NCBI GenBank assembly: GCA_963739435.1
Contig: CAVUAN010000007.1
Coordinates: 123,647-187,646, forward strand
Reading direction: 5' to 3'
DNA: 64,000 nt
DNA from: CAVUAN01 sp963739435
Lineage (GTDB): Bacteria; Acidobacteriota; Thermoanaerobaculia; UBA5066; Gp7-AA6
The notes under the pieces: generated by a model
Told to the model about the DNA's origin: nothing
Seen by the model: only the letters and a program-made list of their open reading frames with translations
Database searches by the model: none
Program-made: the position numbers and the translations under genes
Shown: positions 8,872 to 18,578 of the stretch, piece by piece
How positions within the stretch are numbered: position 1 is the stretch's first letter
How the letters are laid out: the number at the start of each line of letters is the position of its first letter

Positions 8872-9806
8872 TCGCGAAGCTCCCGGCCGGTCAGGTTCAG
8901 GAAGACCTCTTCGAGCGTGGGGCTCTTCAATGTCAGGTCGCGGATGCCGGCCCGTTCCGCGTGGAAGGCCTCGAGGAGCTCGCGGATCTGCCGGGGCGGG
9001 TCATCCGCGAGCAGGCGCGCGATCGCCGGTTCGACGGTGGCTCCGACGCGCTCGAGCTTCTCCCTGAGGCCGCTCGCGATCGGCTTCTCCGCGTCGATCG
9101 TGATGGCCTGGCGGCTGCCCAGTGTCGAGCGGACGAGCTCGTCCCGCGTGCCCGACGCGATGATGCGTCCGTGGTCGATGATGGCGATGCGGTCGCAGAG
9201 GCGCTCGGCCTCCTCCATGTAGTGCGTCGTGTAGAGCAGCGCGACGCCCTGCCGCCTTGAGCTCCTCGATCATGCGTGTAGATCCGCTCGCGCGACTGGG
9301 GGTCGACCCCGGCGGTGGGCTCGTCGAAGAGCAGCAGCTTCGGACGGTGGATCGTTCCCGCTGCGATGTTCAGGCGCCGCTTCATGCCTCCCGACAGGTT
9401 GACGGTCTTGTCTTTCGCGCGTTCGGACAGCCCGATCCAGTCGAGGCTGTGGCGGATGGCGGCGTCGAGCGTCGGCTGGTGGCGACGCCCTGGTAACGGC
9501 CGAACGTCCACAGGTTCTCGCGGAGTGTCAGGAGCCCAGTAGAGCGCGATCTCCTGCGTGACCCAGCCGCGCCGGGCGGGCGCGTCGGGGTGGGTCGGCG
9601 GCAGGCCGAAGAGCGTCAGGCTGCCGGAATCGGGCTCGACGCGGCCAGCGACGCTGCGCACGAGCGTCGTCTTGCCGGCCCCGTTGGGGCCGAGGAGACC
9701 CAGGATCTCTCCCGGCTTCAATCGCAAGCGAGACGCCATCGAGAGCCTTCTGCCCGCCGAAGGCCTTCCGGAGATCGGACACTTCGAGCGGGCGATCATT
9801 CGACAC
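8868..9806 (-). CDS. ABC transporter ATP-binding protein (several frameshifts)
   Basis: ATPase partner of the overlapping permease. The pieces in order are: N-terminus SNDRPLEVSDLRKAFGGQKA from GTG 9806, Walker A GPNGAGKTT, signature LSGGMKRR, Walker B LLLFDEPTAGVDP, then the switch region and the C-terminal MEEAERLCDRIAIIDHG and FLNLTGRELRE. They fall in different frames, with breaks near 9725, 9535, 9480, 9265 and 9235. Every diagnostic motif is intact once the frames are joined, giving about 310 residues, the usual size for a NatA/DrrA-type ATPase. Several +1 changes in one conserved gene favour sequence error over decay. Confidence 0.82.
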
Positions 9807-9900
9807 GCCGGAATCATACGGCCTCCGCGATTCCGCGGTGCCGTGCGAGCCGATGCCGGGTGCTATGCTGCGCCGCTCAACTTTCCGCTCCGGGAGAACA

Positions 9901-10709
9901 ATGAATCGTTTGGTCTTCGCGATCCTGCTCGCCCTGGGCAGCCTCGGCATCCTGATTGCGTTCGTTCGGGCTCGCTCCCGCGCCGTCTTCGAACAGGACG
10001 GTTTCGCCACGACGGGCCGGCGCGCGGCGAGCGATGGTTCTGCTCGCCCTCGTTCTGCTGCTGACCGTGATCATCCCGTTTGCGGGCGGGACTCGCGGGA
10101 GGGCCGCCCGACGCGAGCCGCCTCTCGCTCGTTTCGGTTTTCGCGGTGCACGGAGTGCTGCTTGCATTTCTCGGCATCTATTACGCGCTTTCCGGGCACC
10201 GCCGGCTCGGCGATTTCCTGATGCTCAGGAGCCCGCGGCCGCTCCAGGACATGTCGGCCGGACTGGTCATCGGAGTTTTCGGATGGGTCGTCACGCTCCT
10301 CGGCGCGCTTGCGGTGGGCGTGTTCTGGTTCGCCTTGCGCGGCAAGATCCCGACGCCCGATCCGTCCTCGACCGGAATCCCTCCGACGATCGCCTGGATC
10401 CTGGCGCAGTCGGTCTGGGTCCGCCTCGCCATCGTGGTGTCGGCGATGACCGTGGAGGAGCTCTTCTTCCGATCGTTCCTGCAGACGCGCGTGGGGCCCG
10501 TCGCCTCGACTCTCATGTTCACGGCGGCGCACGGCGTCTACGGCCAGCCGTTCCTGCTCGTCGGGATCCTCGTCATCTCGACGGTGTTGTCGGTCGCCTT
10601 CCTGCGCTACAAGAACGTCCTTCCGTGCATCGTCGCGCACGGCACGTTCGACGCCATCCAGATGTTCGTCGTGATCCCGGCTGTCGCGAAGCTGGTCGGC
10701 GGAGGGTGA
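9901..10709 (+). CDS. CPBP family intramembrane metalloprotease (frameshifted twice)
   Basis: Multi-pass membrane protein with the CPBP (Abi/Rce1-like) signature: EELFFRSFLQTRV (EExxxR motif), the following FTAAHGVYG (FxxxH), and a third His in AHGTFDAIQ. At least seven helices are visible. The N-terminal helix (LVFAILLALGSLGILIAFV), the next helix (MVLLALVLLLTVIIPF) and the rest (from SLVSVFAVHGVLLAFLG) lie in three successive frames, each shifted +1 (near 10025 and 10080). Such proteases act on prenylated peptides or in bacteriocin immunity; the substrate here is unknown. It is divergent from the ABC operon. Confidence 0.8.
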
Positions 10710-10715
10710 GGGGAA

Positions 10716-10736
10716 GTTTGGAGTTTAGGGTTTAAG
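10716..10736. repeat. Degenerate heptamer repeat (GTTTGGA type, 3 units)
   Basis: GTTTGGA, GTTTAGG, GTTTAAG in a strict seven-base phase, between two convergent genes. The stop codon of the minus-strand metallopeptidase gene (10725-10727) lies inside it. Confidence 0.55.
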
Positions 10737-11923
10737 CAGAGGCTTCTCGTAGCCGAAGGAGACGATCACGTCGGCGCCGCGCCGCTTGATCGTTTCACCG
10801 GGCTTGCCGCCGTTGCGAGCCTTGAGAAGGGCGGTGACGAGGCGCTCCGCCGAGCCGGGCCCATCGCACCGCACCGTCCAGAGGTACGCGATCGACTTGC
10901 CGGCGGAGAAGAACGCGATGCGGTCGCCGCGCCAGAGCGCTGCCGCCCGGTCGGCCTCGGGCTCGGCGAGCGTTCGGCGCAGCAGGAACCGGAGCGTCCA
11001 TTCACCCGAGCGTGTCGAGGTAGAACGTCTTGTATCCGGGAGGAGCGAGCGCGTCGACGTTGGCCGGGAGAAGGTTCTCGACCGGCGCCGGCGTCGACGG
11101 GCCATGGAGGATCTCGGCTGTTGAAGCGGGCGGGTTCTTCCAGAGACGGTCGACCTCCGCGCCAGCCGCCCGCGCTTGAGGGCGGCGCGCACGTAGGCCG
11201 TTCCGTCCACGTAGGGAGAGAAGAGCTGCTCGACGAAGTAGTCGGGCACGCCCTTCGGGATGTCGCTCCGGTCGAGCGCGCCCGGCAGACAGGAGCGGCG
11301 CCATCGCCTCTTCCGCGGCCTCGCCGCCCGGCAGCTCCGCGACGGCGACCTTGATCATGACGAGCGTCGCCTCGCCCTCGAGCAGGGACTGGAGCGCCTG
11401 GCCGCGGTCGCCGTTGTCCTTCAGGTCCTTCATCCGCTGGTCGAGGTGCATCGCCTCGTCCTGGAGGGCGTGCATCAGCTCGTGGGCAAAGACGATCCTT
11501 CTCGGCCGACCCCTCGCCGCCGACGGCGTCCATCGGGCCGAGCGCGCCGATTCGCCCCCCTTGACGATGAAGAACCGCCGCGGTTCCGGGTCGTAGAAGG
11601 CCACCACCTGCGCCGCATAGAGGTCGATCAGGCGGCTCGATCACGTTGGGCGCGTCTTCCATGAGGCCCAGCGCGACGAGCGTGCCGCAAGCGTGTCCTC
11701 GGGCGACGCGGGGAACCCTTCGGCAAGCTTGGCGCGAAGGAGTCGTCGCAGGTCCGCCTGGTCGATCTCGGAGGCCGGAACCGATCGGTCGAACTTGCGC
11801 CCCCGCACGCGCTCGACCGTCTTTGGCGATCTCGTCGATGCGGGCCGGCGAGAGCGCGGTTGCGCCCATCGCGACGATGGCGCAGGCGGCCGCCAGAAGG
11901 GCGGCTGTGCGGACTTTTCTCAC
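10725..11923 (-). CDS. Secreted putative zinc metallopeptidase with HELMH motif (multiply frameshifted)
   Basis: Protein with an N-terminal signal-like segment (TAALLAAACAIVAMGATALS) from GTG 11923 and the zinc-binding motif in VFAHELMHALQDEAM, followed by LLEGEATLVM, whose Glu may be the third ligand (gluzincin-like). The C-terminal half contains YFVEQLFSPYVDGTAYVRAA and ends in YEKPLLKP. The pieces lie in at least four frames (breaks near 11840, 11510-11640, 11280, 11150 and 11010). Joined length is about 400 residues. I do not recognise the exact family; HELxHALQDQ-type proteins of unknown function are common in acidobacterial and myxobacterial genomes. Confidence 0.65.
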
Positions 11924-11945
11924 GATCGGCAGGGTAGCATGCGGG

Positions 11946-12003
11946 GTCGAGAGTCGAGAGGCGAGGGCCTGCTTTTTGAGGCCTTTCGCTCTCGACTCTC
12001 GAC
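11946..12003. repeat. Heptamer-armed hairpin (GTCGAGA)n / (TCTCGAC)n
   Basis: Two GTCGAGA heptamers at 11946-11959 are mirrored by CTCTCGACTCTCGAC at 11989-12003, with further pairing inside (AGGCC...GGCCT around a T-run). It fills the space between divergent genes. Same architecture, but different word, as the repeats at 38739-38857 and 16451-16540. Confidence 0.7.
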
Positions 12004-12046
12004 TGTGCTTCGCATAAGATCCGCCGGTCTTTCGAGTGAAACGTGA

Positions 12047-12514
12047 ATGAGCGTGTCTTCTCTGACTACCGAGTCCGGTCCCATCCGGATGTCGCTTTCG
12101 AGCCGTTTCGAGAACATCGAAATGGCCCAGCACCTTTGCGGCAAGTTGCTGGACGGCCGCGGCCTGCCCGACGAGATGCGGCACTGGATTCTGATGGCGC
12201 TGCGCGAGGCTCTGGCCAACGCGATCAAGCACGGCAACGCACGGGATCTCGCCAAGCGGGTGCACCTCGAAATGAACGTCACGGACGGCTGGCTCCAGAT
12301 CCGGATCCGCGACGAGGGCGCGGGGTTCGACCCGTCGAAGGTCGACGACCCGCTGGCGCCCGAGAATCGGCTGAAGACCTCGGGCCGCGGCATCTTTTAC
12401 ATGAAGACGTTCATGGACGAGGTCCGGTTTAGCCGGGCCGAGGGTGGAGGCATGGAGCTCGTGTTGAGAAAGAATCTGGCAGAGGTCAGGGAGAAGGAGG
12501 AAAGGAAAGTATGA
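12047..12514 (+). CDS. RsbW/SpoIIAB-like anti-sigma factor serine kinase
   Basis: A GHKL-type ATPase of the anti-sigma regulatory family, 155 residues. The Bergerat-fold boxes are clear: N box ALREALANAIKHGN (about 54-67), G1 DEGAGFDP (about 88-95), G2 GRGIFYMKTFMDEV. Family members bind an alternative sigma factor or phosphorylate the conserved Ser of a STAS antagonist. The STAS gene overlaps its 3' end by four bases, so the pair is a partner-switch module. No sigma gene is adjacent, so the output could be a distant sigma factor or another partner. Confidence 0.93.
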   Translation: MSVSSLTTESGPIRMSLSSRFENIEMAQHLCGKLLDGRGLPDEMRHWILMALREALANAIKHGNARDLAKRVHLEMNVTDGWLQIRIRDEGAGFDPSKVDDPLAPENRLKTSGRGIFYMKTFMDEVRFSRAEGGGMELVLRKNLAEVREKEERKV

Positions 12515-12852
12515 AGACGAGCGTTCGCGAGGTCCAGGGCGTGTCGATCCTGGATCTCAAGGGCAAGATCACGATCGGCGCGGGCGACGTGCAGCTGCGG
12601 GAGACGGTCAACTCCCTCGCGGAGAGCGGGAAGAAGAGCATCCTGATCAACATGCACGACGTGACGACGATCGATTCCTCCGGCATCGGAGAGCTCGTGG
12701 GTTGCTACACGTCGGTCACGAACAAGGGCGGGAAGCTCCGACTCCTGCACCTGCCGCCCAAGATCAACGACGTCCTCACGGTCACTCAGCTCATCACCGT
12801 CTTCGACGTCTACGAGAACGAGGCCGAGGCGGTCGCGAGCTTCAAGGGCTGA
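12511..12852 (+). CDS. STAS-domain anti-sigma factor antagonist
   Basis: A 113-residue single STAS domain. The conserved phosphorylatable Ser is in TTIDSSGIGELVG (Ser at about 56), matching SpoIIAA/RsbV. The N-terminal strand SILDLKGKITIG and the C-terminal helix with TVFDVYENEAEAV are typical. It starts ATGA-overlapped with the kinase gene, implying coupled translation and roughly equal amounts of the two partners. Confidence 0.94.
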   Translation: MKTSVREVQGVSILDLKGKITIGAGDVQLRETVNSLAESGKKSILINMHDVTTIDSSGIGELVGCYTSVTNKGGKLRLLHLPPKINDVLTVTQLITVFDVYENEAEAVASFKG

Positions 12853-12857
12853 GGGGC

Positions 12858-13755
12858 TTGGATTCCTTCCGCGTGGAGGGCGCCTTCGGCCGGTTCGCGG
12901 CCGAAACGCGCCCTTCGATCGAGGAGGCGCTGGCCCGCTCGCTGCCTCGCCACGCAGCCCCGGTCGCCCGCCCTTTCCCGGGCGATCGAGGACGCCGCGC
13001 TCTCCCCGGGCAAGCGCCTGCGGCCGCTCGCCGCGGTCGCGGCCGGCGACATCGTCCGCGCTCCGCGCGAGGCCTCGGTCGCCGTGGGTGTCGCCGTCGA
13101 GCTGCTTCACGCGGCCTCCCTCGTGCTCGACGACCTGCCCTCGATGGACGACGCGCGGCGGCGCCGGGGCCGGCCGGCCCTGCACGTCGTCCATGGCGTC
13201 GCCACGGCGGAGCTGGCGGCCGTCGCTCTGCTCGCGCGGGCCATGGAGCTCGCGGCCAATGCTCCGGGAATGTCCGCGGCGACGCGGTCGCGCGTGGTCG
13301 CCGAGCTGGCGTCCTCCGTCGGCGCCGAGGGCTGCTGCGCCGGCCAGTCCGCCGACCTCGCGGCTGACCCGCGGGCGCTCGCCCTGGAGGATCTCGAGGC
13401 GATCCATGCCCGAAAGACCGGGGCGCTGTTCGTCGCGGCCGTGCGCGGGGGAGCGTTCGCCGGCGGCGCCGGCAAGCCCGTGGTCGAAGCGCTGACGCGC
13501 TACGCGCGCAACGTCGGCCTGGCTTTCCAGATCACCGACGACCTGCTCGACGCGGAGGGCGACCCCGAGCGGATGGGCAAGGAGGCGCATCGCGACGCGC
13601 ACAGGGCCAATTTCGCGACGCTCCTCGGGGTCGAATCCTCGCGAAGCCTCGTCGACGAGCTTTCGGAAGCCGCGGTCAACGCGCTCTCGCCGCTCGGGCG
13701 CAAGGCGTCGGTCTTAGCCGACCTCGCGCGCGTCGTGCGGGACCGCCGCTCGTGA
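12858..13755 (+). CDS. Polyprenyl (farnesyl/geranylgeranyl-type) diphosphate synthase, frameshifted near 12970
   Basis: Trans-prenyl synthase with first Asp-rich motif DDLPSMDD and second motif ITDDLLD, each with the expected surroundings (LVLDDLPSMDDARRRRGRPA; GLAFQITDDLLDAEGD). The two residues between the Asp pairs of the first motif are typical of short-chain bacterial IspA. The start is probably TTG 12858. A +1 break lies in the C/T-rich run at about 12968-12980 (ALARSLPRHAAPVAR then LSRAIEDAALSPGKRLRP). Joined length is about 298 residues. A second paralogue lies at 56847-57755. The stop overlaps the next GTG start. Confidence 0.85.
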
Positions 13756-15371
13756 CGGAGGCGGCACGGCCGCCGGTCGGCCTCGACGAGGCCAGGCAGC
13801 GCCTCAAGGACCTCGGCTATCTCGACAGGGGCGTCGAACGCTTCGTCTTCCGCCGCGCGCTGACGGGTCGCGGGGGGCTCTTCCTGCCGGGCGTCCTCTC
13901 GATGGCGTTCGGGGCCGCGCTCGCGTGCGCGGCCGTCGTCGAGACGTCCGATCCCGCTTTCGGCCGCGCGCCCGGGCCGCTTCTCGCGGCCTTCGCGCAC
14001 TTCTTTGCCGCCTGGCTGGTGCCGGCTGGCCTCCTGGCCGCTGCCGCCGCCTTCGCGGCGGACCGGTCGGAGCGCCCGACAGCCGGGGGATTCGCCGCGG
14101 GCCTGGTTGCGGGCGCCCTCGTGATTGCGCTCTGGATCGCGGGCAGTTACGCGCTGGGAGGCAGCCTTCTCCACGCCCTGGCCTGGGGGGTGCCGGTCTC
14201 GGCGGCCGCGCTGCTTTCCGCCGAGAGCTTGCGCTCCGGCTTCCTGGCGCGCGCCTACGCGCATTCCAACGTATTGCCCGAGAGGGCCCGCCGCGGAGTC
14301 TTCCTCGCCGTGGCGGTTGGCGGATTGGCGATCGCCGCCGCTCTCTTCGCGACGCGGCGGGAGCCCGAGGCGGCGCGGCCGCCCCAGCCGGGCGGAAAAA
14401 TCGACGGAGTCCGCGTGATCGCGGTCGACGGTCTCGAGCTCGACGGCCCGGCGGCTCGGACGTCGAGCAAGCTCCAGTCGCTTTTCGATCGGGGAGCGAC
14501 GGGCTGGTGGCCGGCGCAGAAAGGGACGCCTCCCGAGATATGGATGAATCTGGCGACGGGAGTGCCGGCGGACGCCCATGGTGTCCGGGCGCTCGAACGC
14601 GTCAGGCCTCTCGGGTCGAGTCTCGCCCTGCGCCCGCCGCCGGGCACCGGCTGGTACATGCGCGGCGTCGGCCGCTTCCTCCATCTCACCGGGAGCGCGC
14701 CCGTCTCGGCTCGGGACCGCCGCAGCCTCACCTTCTGGGAGGTGTACTCCTCGGCGGGACTGGCGTCGGTGTCGGTCGGCTGGTGGTCCTCGGGGCCGTG
14801 GCCGGGCGCGTCGGTCGTCGGAAACGAGGAGGTGCTGGCAAAGGCCGGGAACGGAGAGGACGTGGACCGGGTCGCGCTCGATTGGCTGCGGAAGCTGGCG
14901 GAGGGCGGTGCAGACATGCTCTCCACGGTCTATCTTCCATCGCCGGACATCGTCCGGGCCGACGCGGCCGCTCGCGCCCAGGCCATTTCCCTAGTCGAGT
15001 CGTACCTGGCCGGCCAGGTGTCCGAGCTCGAGGGCAGCGCGCGGCGCTTCGTCCTGATCGTTCTCGCCGCAGACAGTCACCCGCCCGAGGGGGGCCTCGG
15101 CCGGATGGTCGTCTTCGATCGCGGCTCGACGCGGGGCGTCAAGGTGCGGATCCAGCCCGAGGACGTCGCGCCGTCGATCCTGGCCCGCGCCGGCATCCCC
15201 GGCGCTGCCGACCTGCCGGGGCGAGCCGCCGCGGCGCTCTTTGACGCGCACTCGCTCGAGAAGGCGACCGTCCCCAGCTATGGCCCACGAATCCTCATGG
15301 CCCCGGGCCAGAGAACCGTGAGCGACAGGGAGTACCTCGAGAAGCTGAAGTCGCTCGGATACTTGAACTAG
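13752..15371 (+). CDS. Membrane protein with alkaline-phosphatase-superfamily-like domain
   Basis: 539 residues with an N-terminal membrane part of about five helices (residues 40-200), then a soluble domain resembling the AlkP/phosphodiesterase superfamily: VRVIAVDGLE strand, GTPPEIWMNLATGVPADAHGV (the usual metal/nucleophile loop region), and a C-terminal segment ending LEKLKSLGYLN, as many sulfatase/AlkP-like proteins end. A similar RLKDLGYLD occurs near residue 15. The catalytic Thr/Ser and metal ligands are not obvious, so activity is uncertain. GTG start overlaps the upstream stop. Possibly a lipid or envelope headgroup hydrolase or transferase. Confidence 0.7.
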   Translation: MTEAARPPVGLDEARQRLKDLGYLDRGVERFVFRRALTGRGGLFLPGVLSMAFGAALACAAVVETSDPAFGRAPGPLLAAFAHFFAAWLVPAGLLAAAAAFAADRSERPTAGGFAAGLVAGALVIALWIAGSYALGGSLLHALAWGVPVSAAALLSAESLRSGFLARAYAHSNVLPERARRGVFLAVAVGGLAIAAALFATRREPEAARPPQPGGKIDGVRVIAVDGLELDGPAARTSSKLQSLFDRGATGWWPAQKGTPPEIWMNLATGVPADAHGVRALERVRPLGSSLALRPPPGTGWYMRGVGRFLHLTGSAPVSARDRRSLTFWEVYSSAGLASVSVGWWSSGPWPGASVVGNEEVLAKAGNGEDVDRVALDWLRKLAEGGADMLSTVYLPSPDIVRADAAARAQAISLVESYLAGQVSELEGSARRFVLIVLAADSHPPEGGLGRMVVFDRGSTRGVKVRIQPEDVAPSILARAGIPGAADLPGRAAAALFDAHSLEKATVPSYGPRILMAPGQRTVSDREYLEKLKSLGYLN

Positions 15372-15392
15372 GTAGACTGCTAGCATCCGCCC

Positions 15393-16448
15393 ATGAAAGC
15401 AGTCTTTTTCCGGAAACACGGCGGCAACGAGGTCCTGGAGTACGGCGACTGGCCGACTCCCGTGCCCGGCCCAGGCGAGGTGCGCATCGCCGTCCGCGCG
15501 GCCGCCCTGAACCACCTCGACATCTTCGTGCGCAACGGGATCCCGGACGTGCCGCTGCCGCAGGTGCCGGGCGCGGACGCTTCGGGGGTCGTGGACGCCC
15601 TGGGCGCCGGGGTTTCGAGCTTTGCCCCGGGCGACCGCGTCCTCGTTCAGCCCGGTCTGTACTGCAACACCTGCGAGTTCTGCCGCAAGGGCGAGCAGAG
15701 CCTGTGCCCGAAGTTCCAGATAGTCGGCGAGCACGTGCCGGGCACCTTTGCCGAGTTCGTCGTCCTGCCGGCGCGCAACCTCTTTCCGATACCGGCCGGC
15801 CTCTCCTTCGAGGTGGCAGCGGCCTTCCCCCTCGTCTACCAGACGGCCTGGAGGATGCTGATCGGCCGCGCGGGCGTGCGTCCCGGCGAGACGGTGCTGA
15901 TCCACGGCGGCGGAGGGGGTGTGGCGGGGGCCGCGCTCGAGATCGCCCTGCTCGCGGGAGCGCGTGTGCTGGTCACGACCTCGGGAGAGGAGAAGGCCGC
16001 CCGCCTGAAGGAAGCGGGCGCCGAGCTGGTCATCGACTACTCGAAGGAGGACGTCGGGAAAGCCGTCCGCGCCTACACGGCCAAGCGCGGGGTGGACGTC
16101 GTCGTGGACTCGGTCGGGGAGAAGACCTGGATGACGTCGCTTCGGGCGGCCGCCCGGGGCGGACGCATCGTGACGTGCGGGGCGACGTCGGGGCCCAACC
16201 CGAAGGAGGAGATCCGCATCATCTTCTGGAGCCAGATCTCGATTCTCGGCTCGACGATGGCGAACGATTCGGAGTTCCGGGCCATGCTCTCGGCCGTCGC
16301 CGCCGGCAAGCTCAAGCCGCGCATCGACCGGGCTTTCCCGCTCTCGCAGGCCCGCGAGGCCTACGCTCGCATGGAGGAGGGCCGCCAGCACGGCAAGATC
16401 GTCCTCGTGCCGGAAGGCGGGGGCTCAACATGGCCGGACGGCGATTGA
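15393..16448 (+). CDS. Zinc-containing MDR alcohol dehydrogenase / quinone oxidoreductase
   Basis: 351-residue medium-chain dehydrogenase/reductase. The GroES-like N-terminal domain has the structural zinc cysteines C-x2-C-x2-C-x7-C (CNTCEFCRKGEQSLC, near 88-102). The nucleotide-binding Rossmann motif is GGGGGVAGAALEIA (about 170-183). The catalytic zinc ligand position is occupied by Asn/His-like residues (AALNHLDIFV), as in quinone-oxidoreductase-like members. Probably NADPH-dependent; substrate unknown. Its stop codon is followed within two bases by an octamer hairpin repeat. Confidence 0.9.
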   Translation: MKAVFFRKHGGNEVLEYGDWPTPVPGPGEVRIAVRAAALNHLDIFVRNGIPDVPLPQVPGADASGVVDALGAGVSSFAPGDRVLVQPGLYCNTCEFCRKGEQSLCPKFQIVGEHVPGTFAEFVVLPARNLFPIPAGLSFEVAAAFPLVYQTAWRMLIGRAGVRPGETVLIHGGGGGVAGAALEIALLAGARVLVTTSGEEKAARLKEAGAELVIDYSKEDVGKAVRAYTAKRGVDVVVDSVGEKTWMTSLRAAARGGRIVTCGATSGPNPKEEIRIIFWSQISILGSTMANDSEFRAMLSAVAAGKLKPRIDRAFPLSQAREAYARMEEGRQHGKIVLVPEGGGSTWPDGD

Positions 16449-16450
16449 GA

Positions 16451-16540
16451 GAATTGATTCATTGACTCATTGATCCATTGGTTCATTGATCGCTCAATGC
16501 GCGATTCCGGCAATGATTCAATGAACCAATGACCCAATCC
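16451..16540. repeat. Octamer-armed hairpin junction element, copy 1
   Basis: Left arm ATTGATTC-ATTGACTC-ATTGATCC-ATTGGTTC-ATTG, loop, right arm CAATGATT-CAATGAAC-CAATGACC-CAATCC. The arms are complementary octamers in strict phase. The element begins just after the dehydrogenase stop codon and ends inside the next gene, whose ATG is part of the right arm. Other copies are at 20562, 51117 and 58766. Confidence 0.85.
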
Positions 16541-17657
16541 CTCTCCATTCTCCAGGTCCTCGAAAAGGGAAACTTCAACACCGGCAGCGTCGTGCAGATG
16601 TTCCAGCTTGCGCAGGGGCTGGCGCGGCGCGGTCACCGTGTGGCGATCGTGTCGCGGCCGGACGGGGACGTGCCGCGGCGTGCTGCCGAGAGCGGGCTCG
16701 AATTTGTGCCGCTGCCGCTCCGGCACGAGTTCGACATCGGGAGCGCGCGGCGCCTCGCGCGGCTCTACGACGAGCGCGGGGTGGATCTCGTGCACGCCCA
16801 CAAGGGCATCGCGCATTCGGTAGGGCTCATGGCGACGGCCTTCTCGAAGCGAGAGCCGCTGCTCGTCGTTAACCGCGGCGTTTCGTTCCCGCTCGACGTC
16901 TTCAACCGGATCAAGTTCCACGTGCGGCTCGGGGCGGTCGTGACGGTCTGCGAGGACGTCAAGAGAGTGATCGTGGAATCCGGCAGGATCCCGTCCGAAA
17001 AGGTGCACGTCATCTACGCCGGAGTGGACCTGTCCCTCTTCGACCCGAGGAAGGCGGATGGCCAGAAGATCCGCCGCGAGTGGGGCATACGGGGCGGACG
17101 AGACGCTGCTCGTGCAGGTGGGTGCGCGGGAATGGAAGGGGTGGCGGGACTTGCTGGCCGGCGCGGCGCTGGTGGCGAAGGAGTTCCCGAAGTTGAAGAC
17201 GGCCGTCGTGGCCTGCAAGGACGAGGGGGAGAAGGCCCTCGTTGCGGGCGTGGCGAGGGATCTCGGCATCGGCGAGCGGGTGCGGCCGGTCGGGTTCCGC
17301 TACGACATGCCGGACGTGCTCATGGCGGCCGACATCGTGGCCGACATGTCGTACGAGGGCCTCGGCGTCACCGGGACGCTGCGGGAAGCGATGGCGCTCG
17401 GAAAGCCCGTCGTCGCCAGCGGCGCCGGCGGGAACCCCGAGCTCGTCGTGGACGGCGAGTCGGGCCTGCTGGTGCCTCCGCGCGACACGGCCGCTCTGGC
17501 TGCCGCCCTTCGCCGGCTGCTCACGGACCGGGCCCTGTGCGAGCGGCTCGGCCGCGCAGGCCAGGAACGCGTCGCGAAAGGGTTCTCCTCCGAGGTGCGT
17601 CTCGATCGGATCGAAGGGCTTTACCGGAAGCTCCTCAGCGGGCGTAGCCCCGACTGA
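16529..17657 (+). CDS. GT4-type glycosyltransferase (frameshifted near 17090)
   Basis: GT-B retaining glycosyltransferase. The N-terminal domain has ILQVLEKGNFNTGSVVQMFQ (G-rich donor-side loop) and VDLVHAHKGIAHSVGLMA. The C-terminal domain has the E-x7-E region GLGVTGTLREAMALGKPVVA and GNPELVVDGESGLLVPP. The frame changes by +1 in the G-run at 17090-17096 (REWGI, then ADETLLVQVGAREWKGW); removing one G restores about 376 residues. Probably envelope polysaccharide or lipid glycosylation. The first codons come from the octamer repeat (MTQS). Confidence 0.88.
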
Positions 17658-17662
17658 AGGGT

Positions 17663-17775
17663 TCCCTCTCCCCCCGGGAGAGGGACAGGGTGAGGGGGCA
17701 ACAGTCACCACGGAAGCCCCTCCTCGGCGGCTGTTTTCCCCTCACCCCACCCCTCTCCCGATGGGAGAGGGGGCC
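17663..17775. repeat. Paired CTCTCCC-type palindromic intergenic repeat, copy 1
   Basis: CCCTCTCCCCCCGGGAGAGG with following GTGAGGGG, a variable 45-base middle, then the inverted form CCCCTCACCCCACCCCTCTC with CCGATGGGAGAGGG. This REP-like palindrome family is widespread in many GC-rich bacteria. Further copies are at 52536 and 59856. Confidence 0.8.
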
Positions 17776-17805
17776 GTTTATGGCATGATCAGGAGGTCCT
17801 CTTCG

Positions 17806-18547
17806 GTGCCGCGCCGGCATACCTCCGTCGGCGAACGCCATGACCGAATTCACCTGCTCGCATCGCCCTTCGAATCCAGCGACATTCCCTCGGACGACCG
17901 GCCCCGCGAGCGCCTGCTCTCCGTGGGCCCCGGGGCGCTCTCGAACGAGGAGCTCGTCGCCCTGCTGCTTCGCACCGGCAGCCGCGGCGAGAGCGCTCTC
18001 GACCGGGCCCGGCGCCTGCTCGCGACCCACGGCGGCCTGGCCGGGCTCTCGGGTGTCGCGAGCGACCGAGCTCGCCGCCGAGCCCGGCCTCGGCCCCGCC
18101 CGCGCCGCGGTCCTGGGCGCCGCCATGGAGATCGCGCGCCGGCTGCCGGCGTCGACCCTGGCCGGCCGCGATCTCTTGAACGAGCCTCGCCTCGTCAAGG
18201 AGTTCCTGCGGCGCTGCCAGGGCGACGACGCCCAGGAGCGCACGGGAGCCCTGTATCTGAACGCCCGAAACCGGCTCCTCCGAAACGAGCCCGAGATCTA
18301 CCGCGGCACGCTCGACCGCGCCGTCGTCGAGCCGCGCGAGATCCTGAAGCGCGCGCTCCTGACGCGCGCCGCCGGGCTGATCCTGTACCACAACCATCCC
18401 TCGGGCGACCCCTCGCCCTCTCGCGAAGACCGCGAGTTCACGCGCCGCCTCGCGACGGCCGCCGAAGCTCTCGGCATACGCCTCGTCGACCACGTCGTCA
18501 TCGGCCGCGACACCTGCGTCTCCTTCCGCGAAGCCGGGCTGTTGTGA
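17806..18547 (+). CDS. radC: RadC family protein (JAB1/MPN domain), frameshifted near 18065
   Basis: DUF2466/RadC protein: the N-terminal helix-hairpin-helix part (ERLLSVGPGALSNEELVALL) and the C-terminal JAMM metalloprotease-like domain with LILYHNHPSGDPSPSREDREF (H-x-H ... D) are both present. Start chosen at GTG 17806, nine bases after AGGAGG. The frame shifts +1 at about 18062-18072 (SGVAS then TELAAEPGLG). Despite its name the family has no proven role in recombination repair in most bacteria; the JAMM motif suggests a metal-dependent hydrolase. Joined length is about 246 residues. Confidence 0.9.
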
Positions 18548-18578
18548 GCGAGCGGTTGCGGTATCTTTCGCGCGTCCC

